Shown piece after piece: positions 24,263 to 35,827 of a stretch of 64,000 bases of DNA (position 1 is the first letter of the stretch; the number at the start of each line of letters is the position of its first letter). Source of the DNA: Cordilura impudica (lineage: Eukaryota; Arthropoda; Insecta; Diptera; Scathophagidae); contig OY821519.1 of the NCBI GenBank assembly GCA_963682025.1, forward strand, positions 108,604,264 through 108,668,263, given 5' to 3'. Under the pieces are notes generated by a model that was not told the DNA's origin, made no database searches, and was given only the letters and a program-made list of their open reading frames with translations. The position numbers and the translations under genes were made by a program.

Positions 24263-25112
24263 TATTAAAATGGCTTATTTAGTTTAAAGGTTGTTGTGAT
24301 TTTTTTTTATGTTACAGTTTTCAAGTGCGCAATCTTTAGAGATAGAATTATGAAAATGTTCTACCATGGTGGCATCGTAAGACGAATAAAAATATCTAAA
24401 TATTTAAATTTTAAAAAAAGTAATCAAGAAAAAATTTTAATGTCGGACATTCTTATATCAGTTAATTATGGAATAAGCCACGTATTCGCATAACGTATTT
24501 TTTTCAAAGTCAATAACACAGCACTTGTACATATTAACTTTTTAGTGAAAAATATATACTTCGCTTGTCTGGTCTCTAATGTATTGTATATAATCTGTAC
24601 ATATTTCATGTATGTTTTCTTTTAGAGAAAATCCACCATCAACATCGGTTAACCACGCATTTATTATATATATTTTTGTATATTTTTTCTTTTTTACAAT
24701 TTTTTATATAGTATGTAGATGCTTAGCTGTAAATGTGTCTTTTTGTTTTGGTCTTCCAAAAAAAAACTTACATAATAGGACTTAACTGTGGCATCTGTGA
24801 TCTACATGCGTTGTACAATTTATTTATTTACATAATCCGTGACGTGGGAATTCACACTGTTAATAATAAATATATTGGCAGTTGTGAATCTTAAAGAAAA
24901 TATTGTCTGGCCATGTTTTGATATTGAAATATTTTTTTTTTCCAGTAATATGTAAAAATAGAAAAATAAATACCTTTCAAATAATATACGCTTGGTCAAA
25001 ATCGGGATAAAACGGTAGAATAAAACGTCGGTCACAAGAAATCGCCTAGCCTATTAATATTGTAGATATGTTAAAAGAGTAATTAATCACAACTATCAAT
25101 CAGACGTCTATA
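24263..25112. other. Gap with no supported gene
   Basis: A 65-codon open frame at 24296-24493 (+) follows a T-rich tract ending ATGTTACAG, which could imitate a splice acceptor, but it has no recognised motif and no partner exon. Positions 25030-25070 share CGTCACAAGAAATCGCC and TATTAATATTGTAGAT with 59497-59533, so a small unnamed repeat may be present. Confidence 0.35.
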
Positions 25113-25322
25113 CACCAATACCTCATTTTGCGTCGTAGTTACGTTCCAAAAAAACACGACGCAAATTGAAACGACGCAAAGTGAATTATGATTTTCTATA
25201 GCCAACCATGTTAAGATCGAAGATAGGTTCCAGGGTTACGAAAATACTACTTCTTAAAAAGAAAATTGAACAAAGTAAACATTAGAAAAAAAAAAATAAT
25301 AAAAAAAATTTATTACATATAT

Positions 25323-25668
25323 GGGGGATTTCATGTCAAGTGCACCAACTTTTGAAACCGATGTCTTCCGATCGGGATGAAATTTGCATCAAGGTTAGTC
25401 CTCTTCGATAGTAGTTAGGCACAATTTTTCAACAAGATCGGTCAAGAGCTCTCTGAGTTAGAGGGGATCAAAATTTGACATTTTGGCCAAACAGGTGTTT
25501 TTTCTCATCCATGTAACTTATTACCTATTGTTCTTAGAAAATTTTCTCCCAAATAGTTTAGAAAGCTATTTATTCAATATTTCGGGAAAAAATACTTCAA
25601 AAAAAAAATTTTTTTAGACTTTTTTTACTAAATTAAAGCATTTTTTGCCTTTATTTTCAAAAAGGGCA

Positions 25669-25699
<31 letters not shown>

Positions 25700-28062
25700 G
25701 AAAGCTTAGGATTTTTTCTTTAAGAGCTTTTTGGTCGCTTAGTGGGATGGGAGTGGGATATCTATCAAAATAAATGTTTTGTAACTCAAGGCAACGGTTT
25801 TTCAATTTTTCACAAATGCACTATTTTGAATTTTATCCTATTTGTGTGAAAAACCTTACAAATAAAACTTATACTGAGAAACTAGACAAATTAACCTTTC
25901 CAAAGGTATGTAATATGTTTAACTAAAATTTCATACCCTCAATACTATAATACCCACAATATGTTAACCTCAGGAAAACAATCACTTTTTTTCTATAGAA
26001 ATGTTGAACAATTATTTTTTTATTTATTTGTAATAATAATTAAACTAATATATTTATAATAATTATAATAAAAATAAATAGATAAATTATTTAATAAAAT
26101 TTAATATTAAAACATGAGATCCATTCATATCATAACTATTTTACAGCTTATTTGTTGAATTTATTTGCTGCTTTTTTAGCCAATCCTTTCTTGGCGTTAC
26201 TAGGTTCAGCTGTTGATTTCGCTGGTGTTTTTTTTTTTTTTTACTTTTGAAAGAAATCGCATTGAGTAGAGGCAGAAACTTTTTCATCTCGAGTCTTCCA
26301 TCGACAAGCGGTATAAAAGCATGGTATTGAGCGGTGCCATCGATTGCTATCGCAGCATCGAATCTGCTCTTTAGTGTTTTCAATGTTTCCTCATAATCCT
26401 CTTTGCTACTAAAAACTATATTAGTTTCTTTACAATAATTATTTGTCCAATGGAATAAAGCAGTCGCATCTAAGATGCGATCTTGATGAGAGCACTGGAG
26501 ACTATACTTCGCTGCATTTCTTTTAAGGTTTGCCCCAATACCATCACATGCTCCTTTACCATGAGCAGTAGGATGAAAATGCCACTCAGCTGGCATTCCA
26601 AAATCTTTTTCATGAGCCATAAGATTTGCGAAGCTACTTTTGTTTTTAAAATGATGACAAGCTCCGTCCGAAACGTAGTCTACCTTCTTTACTGTAAATT
26701 TAGATTTTAAATATTTTAGTATTATCTTCTGGTACTCATAAACTGCAACGGTATCATATTTTAAATCGTCGGATATGATTGCCACACTTTTGTGTTCCAG
26801 TTTTTCATCTTTCATGTAGTAAATAACTACTGTGAATATAGTTGCTTGGTCGTTATTGAAGTGGAGTTCTTGTATGGCATCCTGAAGAAAATATTTATAG
26901 TTTTCAGCGAAATCATATGAAATAACGAATTCACCAGACTTCAAATTTATGTTCAAATCCTTGAAAGTCTTGGTTTCTCAAGTTTAGCAATCCTGTACAC
27001 ATTTCTTCCACAAAATCATCCACATTCAAAATGATTGTTTTCAATGTGCATCTGTCAGTCTGAATCCAATAATCAAATTTTACTTCCTCTATATATTCTC
27101 GATCTAAAGAGTTGATTAAATTTTCTTTGATGAATGTGGTTTTCGGGCAATTGGTACATTCACCTAAATGGCAAGAAGTTGTTGCATTAGGACACATAGT
27201 CAATTTAAGGCAATCGCGGTAATCGTGTAAATCTTCTGCCGAATCATCTATTAAATACTTTAAGTTGATTTCCTTCAACATCAGTTTAACATTTTCATGG
27301 TAAATGCAAACGCATACTGTGTGAGTTCCGCTGCTTCCTGCCAAAAGGCAATGTTTTGGCCTCATTTGGGTAAATTTCGTGAAGCCAATTTTAAAATCCT
27401 CGTGTTCAGATTGAAATATTGCAAATAACTCTTTCAGGTTACAGATAACCATTCTCTTCTGTTATGTTATGAAGGTATGTTACATACCTTCGGAAAGTTT
27501 AGTTTGTCTAGTTTCTCAGTATAAGTTTTATTTGTAAGGTTTTTCACACAAATAGGAAAGAATTCAAAATAGTGCATTTGTGAAAAATCGAAAAACCGTT
27601 GTCTTGAGTTACAAAACATTTATTTTGATAGATATCCCACTCCTATCCCACTAAGCGACCAAAAAGCTCTTAAAGGAAAAATCTTAAGCTTTCTTATGAA
27701 AAAAAAAAAAAAAAAAAAAATGCCCTTTTTGAAAATAAAGGCAAAAAATTCTTTAATTTAGTAAAAAAAAAGTCAAAAAAAAAATTTTTTTTTTAAGTAT
27801 TTTTTTCCGAAATATTGAATAAATAGCTATCTAAACTATTTGGGAGAAAATTTTCTAAGAACAATAGGTAATAAGTTACATGGATGAGAAAAAACACCTG
27901 TTTGGTCAAATTTTGGTCCCCTCTTACTCATAGAGCTCTTGACCGATCTTGTTGAAAAATTGTGTGTAAACTACTATCCAATAGGACTAACCTTGGTGCA
28001 AATTTCATCCCGATCGGAAGACATCGGTTTCAAACGTTGGTGCACTTGACATGAAATCCCCC
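25323..28062 (-). mobile_element. DNA transposon with ~600-bp inverted repeats (tentatively Sola-like), copy 1
   Basis: The left end starts GGGGGATTTCATGTCAAGTG and the right end is its exact inverse at this scale. The inverted repeats extend to about 25920 and from about 27470. ATAT flanks both ends (25319-25322 and 28063-28066), which fits a 4-bp duplication, though ATATAT makes the exact bases ambiguous. A single transposase gene fills the centre on the minus strand. Sola elements make 4-bp duplications and, as I recall, begin with GRG, so I suggest that superfamily. This is inference and needs a profile search. Confidence 0.7.
26141..27452 (-). pseudogene. DDE-type transposase of copy 1, one frameshift
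   Basis: Two overlapping reading frames (27452-26931 and 26956-26141) join by one frameshift near 26990. The first part holds H-T-V-C-V-C-I-Y-H-E-N and a cysteine cluster (C-P-N-A-T-T-S-C-H, C-T-N-C-P) typical of a zinc site. The second begins with I-S-Y-D-F-A-E-N-Y, then V-S-D-G-A-C-H-H-F-K-N, then H-G-K-G-A-C-D-G-I-G-A. The aspartates in D-F-A-E-N-Y and S-D-G are the likely first two catalytic residues of an RNase-H fold; I cannot assign the third. The C-terminus is K-rich. Apart from the frameshift it is remarkably preserved. A homologous gene lies at 33105-34704. Confidence 0.7.
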
Positions 28063-28257
28063 ATATACAAAATAAAAAATTCAATTAATTTATAAAATTT
28101 CATACACAAAAAAAAAAAAAAATTGGAAAAAATAAAATATTCAATTAATTTATAAAAAACAAAATAAAAATTAATCACTGTCTGATGCGTCCCTAGTGGC
28201 TGTTGTCGTAAGACGGCTTTTTTTTCACAAAAAATTGGTCCAATGTTTGCTGAACAG

Positions 28258-29850
28258 CTATTTTTTTTCAAAATAAATTGCCTTGTAGCGATTGATATTC
28301 GTAGCTACCGCCTGGGACACTTTAAAGCTCCTTCCGCTGTCAGGATCGGTTTTTAAAAAAATATCCATAAATTCGTCAATCAAACCCATCGCCTTGGAAA
28401 TTTGTATGGAAGTTAAATTTTGTTCTTCGGAGATTTCTATTGAACGGTCACTGTTACCTTCTTCATTAGCTAATTGCAATTCCAGTTGCAATAGTTCTTC
28501 ATTAGACAATTCTTGGTTGTGCGAGGTTAGCAATGCATATATGTCAGTCTCCTCCATAGCTTCAAGATTAGACTCTCTAGCTAAATTAGAAATTTCATGA
28601 CGAACAGCTGGTGTACCATCAACTTCTGCAGCACATATTCTGTGAACACATTCAGGCCATATTTTACCCCAAACACCATTCATGTAAGATGGTTTAACCT
28701 CCTCCCACGAATCGGATATAATTTCTATGGCTTTCATAATGTTGAACTTTTTCCAAAACTCTAGCATGTTAGTGTTATTTTGTCCATCAGTCGCACTTAA
28801 AAGAAGTTTAAATGTTCGTCGAAGGTAATAACTTCTAAAAGTCGATATTACTCCCTGATCCATCGGCTGAATAACTGAAGTCGTATTAGGCGGCAAAAAT
28901 ACAAATTTCGCGTTTTCTGATAAGTCATCAACATACACTGGGGTGGCCAGCAGCATTGTCTACTAGGACCAAAGCCTTGAAGTTTAAGTTTTCCTTCTTG
29001 CAATAAGCTTTAATTTCTGGAATAGCACAAGTTGAAACCAAGTTTTGAAATGATAATGCTGTCATCCATGCTTTTTTGTTTGCTCGCCAGTGGACAAGAA
29101 GAAGATTCTTTGATCAACCTTTCATAGCTCTTGGATTTTCTGAGAAATGGTTTAAATTTGAAATCACCATTTACATTACCACCAAGAAGAAGAGTCGGTC
29201 TATCCTTGCTAGCTTTAAATCCTGGCGCAGATTTTTCTGTTTTAGATATGAAAATTCTGTTAGGTAGACGTTTCCAAAATAACCCAGTTTCGTCAACATT
29301 AAAGACTTGTTTCGGATCATAGCCACCTTCATGAATTAGCGCTTTTAACTCTGTCGGGTAGCGTTCTGCAGCAGTTATATCAGCGCTAGCTGTTTCGCCT
29401 TTGAGAGCAATGCTGTGCAGATTTGCTCGAACGTTGAATCCCTCAAACTAGCCCTGACTAGCTTCAAATGTTTCATTCTTGTCTGTATAACTACCACTAG
29501 CATTATCGTTGGATAATGCTTTACTTCTTATGTCATCAAATAAGCTTTTTGCTTTCGTCTGAATTACGTTTTACTTAATGGTATTCTCTGCGCAATTTGA
29601 TTTTCAATCCAAATAGAAAGCAAGGACTCCATTTTGATCATCAAAGCAGTCCTTGTACGGGTCATCGTTTTAGCATCTAATGATGTTGCAAATTTTGCAG
29701 CCTCTCTTATTTTATCCCCATCTCGATCACTAATAGTTCTGACAGTTGTTGCAGCCAGACCAACAGTCTTTGCTATCTCCACAGCCTTCTCTCCCTTATC
29801 AAATCGTCGCAGAATATGTAATTTTGTCCCCAAGCTGATAGTTATACCCT
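28258..29850 (-). pseudogene. Tigger/jerky-type DDE transposase
   Basis: Reading on the minus strand, 29833-29564 gives a psq/CENP-B helix-turn-helix (R-R-F-D-K-G-E-K-A-V-E-I-A, then T-T-V-R-T-I). About 29300 gives F-N-V-D-E-T-G-L-F-W (first catalytic D). About 28970 gives V-L-V-D-N-A-A-G-H-P (second D). Positions 28956-28258 give L-P-P-N-T-T-S-V-I-Q-P-M-D-Q-G-V (third D) and a C-terminal tail with L-S-N-E-E-L-L-Q-L-E. The blocks lie in different frames, with at least two frameshifts and stops. Such transposases cut and paste at TA. No intact reading exists. Confidence 0.82.
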
Positions 29851-30642
29851 ATACCACTATGTGGGTATAATGACTTTGTGCTGCTGTTTGTAACAACCAA
29901 AAATATTTGACCTACACCCATCTTTAATTATACCGATCGAATCAGAATCACTATCTGATTCGATTTAACTATGTCCGTCCGTCCGTCCGTCCGTCCGTCT
30001 GTGTGTCCATGTAAAGCTTGTAATCAAACTGCAGGTCGCAAATATGAATATATTTTGACGAAATTTGGTATTTGATCTTTTATCGGCCATGGGATGACCG
30101 CTATTGAAATTGGTGAGAATCGGTCCATGTTCAGACCTAGCCCCCATACAAATGACCCCTATGTAATCAACATATATTGCCATAAGATCCAAATTATCAT
30201 ACAAATCTAATTCAAATTGGGTTTTTATGTATATATTACATCCATTAATCAGTAGTCCAAAAATGCTCCCTATTGGACAACTCTTAGTCATAGGCCCCAT
30301 ATAGAGCTGCTTCCCGATATTCACTTAAATCTATCAAATAACATAAATATTGCACTGATTCTTCTCAAATTTTGTTTGTATATATTTTTGCAAAATACAA
30401 GAGACCTTACCAAACATGGTCAGGATCGGTCCATTTTGGGCCTAGTCCCCATATAGATATAGCATCCGATATGAAATATTTCATATCTGCAGACAAAAAA
30501 ATTAAGAAAAATCCCACTCAAATTTGGTTTATGCTTATTTTCTGTATCCAGTTAGTTGGGCCTGAGAGATAGTGTCTCTAAACGCATGGTATAGGGTATC
30601 GTATAGTCGGGCTAGACCGACTATAATTTTCTTACTTGTTTT
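29843..30642 (-). repeat. Dispersed fly repeat, family 1, full copy f
   Basis: This is a full-length copy, from TATACCCTATACCACTATGT to CTTACTTGTTT. It has a (GTCC)n tract at 29972-29998 and the terminal palindrome with one change. It is inserted just upstream of the Tigger transposase start. ORFs 29965-30324 and 30372-30572 are shadows. Confidence 0.87.
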
Positions 30643-31163
30643 TTTTTATTTTTGGTAATTCTACCAGCAGCGCCCTTTCCACTCATTTGGCTAAACAAAA
30701 TTACAAGTTTGTATAAAAAAAATAATATAACTCTGCCAATATGTTAATAAATTGGAAAAATATTTACCTCTTTTGTAACCAGAAACAACCCGTAGAAATT
30801 TCTAAAAAATTATTTTTCTCTTTTAAAACCAAGCACAACACACTAACTGAAACGTTACAAAAAGCACAACACACCAATTGACACTGAACTCTAAAATTAG
30901 CAAAACAAAATGAAAATAAAACTGTATTAAAACTGCGTTGATTTACAGTTAGAGAGGGAATCCCCGAGTTTTGATGGCATGGCACAATTAGAAACAAGGT
31001 CGTGCCATCTTTAAAAAAAAAATGCAAACAAAAATTAAAGACTCGAACCAAAAACAACGCAACTTCGAAAATCTAACGACCACACTGAAAATTTGTACTA
31101 ATTCAGCAGCGACGCAACTTCGAAAAAGCGAAAAACGAAACGACGCACAGCGAGGTATTGGTG

Positions 31164-31558
31164 TATATCAATACCAACAGGGAACATAAAATCAAAAACT
31201 AATCGTCCAAATTTGCTGAAATATTGTACTCTTCCATAAACTATTTTTAGGATTGGTAGGGAACACAAAATTGTTTATATTTTGAAAATAAAACATCGTA
31301 GTTAAAATTATGGATCCCTGCTTAAACATATGCAATATCAAAACACTTAAATTTTGATGGGGAACATAACATAACATAACATCGCTTGTATGTCGAAAAC
31401 TAAGCGTCGTAGAGCAAAATGGTTCAAATTTTGCTCTTGTGCTTCAATATTTGGATGGTAACTATTTTTCATCCATCGCCCAACCAAGAATCATTTCCTG
31501 AGTAAATTACGTAATGTCCGTTATTTGCAATTTGAAATGGGCAACAACTTCAAAAAAA
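31164..31558. other. Short gap, no gene
   Basis: The sequence is AT-rich between the Tigger end and a dispersed repeat. An ACATAACATAACATAAC run at 31366-31381 is simple sequence. Nothing else is recognised. Confidence 0.5.
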
Positions 31559-32347
31559 AAACAAGTAAGAAAATTATAAAAACTATACGATACCCTATAC
31601 CATGCGTTTAGAGACCCTATCTCTCAGGCCCAACTAACTGGATATAGAAAATAAGCATAAACCAAATTTGAGTGGGATTTTTATTAATTTTTTCGGCTGC
31701 AGATATGAAAAAGTTCATATCGGATGCTATATCTATATGGGGACTAGGCCCAAAAATGGACCGATCCTGACCATGTTTGGTAAAGTCTCTTGTATTTTGC
31801 AAAAATATATACAAACAAAATTTGAGAAGAATCAGTGCAATATTTTTGTTTTTTGATAGATTTAAGTGAAGACCGGGAAGCAGCTCTATATGGGGCCTAT
31901 GACTAGGAGTTGTCCAATAGCGATCATTTTTGGACTACTGATTAGTGGATGTAATATATACATACAAACCCAATTTGACTAAGATTTGTATGATAATTTG
32001 GATCTTATGGCAATATATGTTGATTTCATAGGGGTCATTTGTTTGGGGGCTAGGTCTGAACATGGACCGATTCTTACCAATTTCAATAGCGTTCATCCCA
32101 TGGCTGATAAAAGATCAAATACCAAATTTCGTCAAAATATATTCATATTTGCGACCTGCAATTTTGATTACAAGCTTTACATGGACACACAGACGGACGG
32201 ACGGACGGACATCGTTAAATCAAATCAGATAGTGATTCTGATTCGATCGGTATAATTAAAGATGGTTGTAGGTCAAATATTTTTGGTTGTTACAAACAGC
32301 AGCACAAAGTCATTATACCCAAACCACATAGTGGTATAGGGTATAAA
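31559..32347 (+). repeat. Dispersed fly repeat, family 1, full copy g
   Basis: It runs from ACAAGTAAGAAAATTATAAA to ACATAGTGGTATAGGGTATA. The terminal palindrome is partly lost. The ACGGACGGACGGACATCGTT tract and the CAGATAGTGATTCTG hairpin are present. Confidence 0.86.
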
Positions 32348-32858
32348 TACTATATACTCGTACTACATCCACAAGTTGTAAGTCTAAAAATAATCAATTT
32401 TTTCCAAACCCTTTGCAAAGTTCTAAAACTTTTTGAGTAGTACCCTTCAGTAATGTTTTGTACTTTTAAGACTCCAGTCAAATTTTTAATATATGGTTAT
32501 TTCCGCCAGAAAGTCAACCGAGGGTGAAAAAAAAAATGTCAAGAAACATTAAAATTGTTTGATTACGATTCGTAAGAAATGTCAAAATTTTAAGAAAAAA
32601 AAAACCTTCTTATAGCTCACCTAAGTTTTCTTCCTGAGAAAATTGACCTTAAAACAGAAAAAACCTATTTTTACTCTAAGCGACTTCAAAATGCATTTTT
32701 CTCTTAAGTAGTTTTTTTACGTAAACGTACATGTATTGTTTGCACTTTTGTTTTAAAATTTCTCTATGAACATCAAATGAATACAAACAAAAGGGAAAAG
32801 AACAGATCAAAGGCCGATTAGCGGTAAATTTTTAATTTTTTTGCATCGATCTTTTAAT

Positions 32859-33039
32859 CGTACGTTCGCGACCAAAGAACAGCATTTGTTCTGATTACTC
32901 CGCGTTGAATGCAAATAAGTGATTGTAATTGCGCATGTAAATCAAGTTTAATGCCTCTGATCTAAAACAAAAGTAACTCTGCTTAAAAAGATCGCCAAAC
33001 ATTTTATTTTGATTTTCAAAGATTCGTACGTTCGCGACC
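32859..33039 (+). promoter_or_regulatory. Upstream pair of 15-bp CGTACGTTCGCGACC motifs
   Basis: Two exact copies lie at 32859-32873 and 33025-33039, 166 bp apart start to start. They end 66 bp before the first ATG of the transposase relic. The motif combines the palindromes CGTACG and TCGCGA, which is striking in DNA this AT-rich. The function is unknown; a binding site for the element's own protein is the simplest idea. Confidence 0.5.
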
Positions 33040-33104
33040 GTAAGTAAAACTTATAACCGAAATAAATCTTTTTATTATTTTAACATGTGTATATATTTAT
33101 GTAG

Positions 33105-34704
33105 ATGGGTAAAACATGTGCGCAAATGGAAAAACATAGGACTTATTTAAATGAAGAAACGCCGCGCAGAGCTATCGAAATTGCCAAAAAAAAAAAAAAA
33201 AATAAAGCTACAGCTGCAGGTCGAAGAACGTTTAAGGCTGAAAAAATATCGCGAAAAAAGAAAAACCAGCCTAAACCACAACTTCAATCTTATAATAGCA
33301 AACAAACTTTGGGAAAAGCTATTGAAAAGGCAGAAAACGCATTGCCAAAAGACTTGACGAAAAAAGTTCAAATTATTTCTGCATTGTATAAAAAACAAAA
33401 TTAAAATTTGCTGCAGACTTTTACTTAAGTGAAGACATCAGCGTTCAATCTGCAAACAAAAAGGATACAGTAATAATTGACAAGGAAATTGTCAGCAAGC
33501 GCTTTATGATTTTAACCGTATCAGAAGCTTATGAGACTTACAAAAAGAAAGTGAAAGAGGAAAGTGTCAGTAAAACAGTTTTTTTCGAATGCCGACCAAA
33601 GAATGTGCAACTCTGTAGCAAAATGCCTCACAACATGTGTGTGTGCATTTATCATGCCAATTTCAGTTTTTTGTTGCAGGGCTGCGCAAAACTTGTTCAA
33701 TTTTTCCCCAAAAGTTTCGAAGGTTTTTGGAATCAGCTTGTTGCAATATCAATGACGAAAACTGTATGGCAAACTGTTGCGATAATTGTACAAAAGATGT
33801 TTTGAATGATATTGTTCCTGTAAAATACTTGTCGAAAATGGAAGACAACGTGAAATGGGAGCATTGGAGGAAGGTAGACGATCGTATAGTCTTAACTTTT
33901 ACTGTTGCTCCATTGTCAGACTTAATACATGAGATTGAAGTTCAGCTTCCACTTTTCAAACATCACTTTTTCGTAAAGCGAGCCCAACAAAACTATTTTG
34001 AAGCCATAAAAAAAAAATATAAAGCACGGAATACTCATTTTGCAAGTAGATTTTGCTGAAAATTATAGACTGATCTGCCAAAATGAAGTGCAAAGTGCGC
34101 ACTTCAATTACAAGCAAGTTTCGATTTTCACTTGTGTAGCTTGGATATTTGATGAAATTAAATCATTTGCAATAATAAGCGATAGTTTACAGCACAGCAA
34201 AATCGATGTTTATGTCTTCATAACCAAGCTTGTTGAGGATTTAAAAAACCATTATGGCAATTTTGAAAGAATATTTTTCTTCTCGGACGGAAGTAGCTGT
34301 CAGTTTAAAAATAAATTCATTATTAGGAGCTTACCCGATTTGTTGAATTAATTCGGTTGCAAAACGATTGAGTGGAATTACTTTGCGACATCGCACGGCA
34401 AGGGTGCAGTCGATGGCATTGGAGCGATTGTCAAAAGAAAAATTTGGGAAATCAAAAAACGAAAAATATTATTTTAAACGATGCGATTGCGTTTTTCAAC
34501 TGCGCACAAAAGCACATTACTGGAATTCAAATAGTTTATGTTGGTCTTGATACAATAAATGAGATTTCCCCGACTTTAACTGAAAAATGGAAGGATATCC
34601 CAAATATTCCAGGTATTAGGAAGTTTCATTCAATTACTTTTGATACAGATTTAAAATTAAAAGTAGCTATAACGGACTATTCGTCGAAGAAAAATATTTC
34701 GTAA
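33105..34704 (+). pseudogene. DDE-type transposase relic of copy 2
   Basis: The reading switches frame several times. 33105-33160 starts M-G-K-T-C-A-Q. 33151-33290 holds a basic R-R-A-E-L and K-K-Y-R-E-K-R-K leader. 33300-33404 reads L-G-K-A-I-E-K-A-E-N-A-L-P. 33506-34000 has N-M-C-V-C-I-Y-H-A-N and a cysteine cluster. 34040-34351 has V-D-F-A-E-N-Y, F-S-D-G-S-S-C-Q-F-K-N. 34372-34440 has S-H-G-K-G-A-V-D-G-I-G-A. The order and motifs match the gene at 26141-27452, so they are homologous, but the sequences are well diverged. Many indels make it inactive. Confidence 0.7.
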
Positions 34705-34930
34705 AATTTTTGACTCACACTATATGTATGTATTTTTTAATCATTCCTTTTTTACATTCATAAATTAAGACTGTTAATTCATATAAGAAGTTTTTTTGGC
34801 TGTGAAAAATATTTTATAAGATTTCTTACTTGCATTTCTTACTGACCCCAGATTTAAGTTTAGAAGGCCAAAATCAATATGGAACGTCTCATCAAGTACC
34901 GAAAGTATTAAAAAAAAATTATGGAAAAAT

Positions 34931-35303
34931 CGTACGTTCACGACCGTACGTTCGCGACCGAGACTTTTGCGAATAAAAAAAAAACAATAAATATATTTCA
35001 ACCTAACAAAAGCTTAACGAAAGCCACATTATTCTACTTTGAAATAAATGAAACGGCTTCGAAATATTTTATTCCAATTCGCAGAATTTTGTAGTTTGCT
35101 ACATAAAGACAAGACCGACTTCCATTTAGCGTACGTTCGCGACCACATGTGTTTTGCAAATATTTTGAAAACTAAAAGTCAGCAGATTACACCAATTACA
35201 TTTAACAAAGACCTACCAAAATGCTATTGAAACATATTTTGAAGTATAAAAAAAAGTATATATTTTTTGGTTTTTTATGCTTCTAAAGCGTACGTTCGCG
35301 ACC
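34931..35303 (+). promoter_or_regulatory. Downstream group of four CGTACGTTCGCGACC motifs
   Basis: The copies start at 34931 (one change, CACGACC), 34945 (overlapping the previous by one base), 35130 and 35289. Spacings are 14, 185 and 159 bp. They follow the transposase relic and stop just before element B. Four copies in the same orientation downstream and two upstream do not form an inverted pair. Confidence 0.5.
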
Positions 35304-35827
35304 ACGGAAATGCCCATATATACGTGTAACACTGTGGAACAAATTCAGGTTAGCAAAAGTGAGGTCGATTCTGAGAGTGAGGGGTGAAAATAGAAGCGAA
35401 ATTAGAAGACCCGTATCGCGGCGTTTGTTTATGTTAGATCGAATTTTTTTTTAATCGACCTTCGAACTTTGCAGTCAAATGCCAATTTTCAGCATATTGT
35501 TTATATGGTATTTTGGCTATAACTCGTCGACTAATTGACATTTTTTCAATCTGTAAAAGCCAACTTATTCCTAGAGACCTGTGCAACAACTAAAATTTTT
35601 TAAAAAATTGATTTAGAAAATTTTTGTGGTGCTTATGAAGCGAAATATTGGAAAAGTTATTTTTTTTCAGGCTTTTTGAAAATATTTTCCACAAAACTAA
35701 GCCTTTTTTGCTTTCTGTTTCATCTATAATATGCTTCTCAGTTTCCTCAATAAATTTCATTTGCAAAGAAAATGGTCTTAGTCGATAATTTGCGTTAAAA
35801 ATCCCAAAACCGATTGGGTAGATTTAA

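Larger units (their letters stand above)
25113..31163 (-). mobile_element. pogo/Tigger-like DNA transposon with nested insertions
   Basis: The termini are CACCAATACCTCATTTTGCG at 25113 and, reversed from 31163, CACCAATACCTCGCTGTGCG. TATA lies outside both, so TA target duplications fit. Repeated GCGTCG words follow in each end. The transposase lies on the minus strand at 28258-29850. A Sola-like element (25323-28062) and a dispersed repeat (29843-30642) are inserted within it. Tigger-type elements use TA targets, in agreement. Confidence 0.75.
32348..35325 (+). mobile_element. Second Sola-like element (copy 2), decayed, with a six-motif array
   Basis: It holds the transposase relic at 33105-34704 and six copies of CGTACGTTCGCGACC (32859, 33025, 34931, 34945, 35130, 35289), two upstream and four downstream of the gene, all in the same direction. 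I could not find matching terminal inverted repeats, and copy 1 lacks the motif. The outer limits given are those of the neighbouring elements, not proven ends. Element B is inserted 27 bp beyond the last motif. Confidence 0.5.

Noticed and set aside
24296..24493. 65-codon ORF after a splice-acceptor-like tract as a host exon
   Set aside because: There is no homology I recognise, no donor or second exon, and the sequence is AT-rich enough for such ORFs by chance.
33147..33398. Minus-strand 83-codon ORF rich in F
   Set aside because: It is the antisense of the lysine-rich leader of the Sola-like transposase relic.
32859..35303. The six 15-bp motifs as a CRISPR array
   Set aside because: Spacing is irregular (14 to about 1900 bp), the repeat is short, and the context is a eukaryotic transposon.
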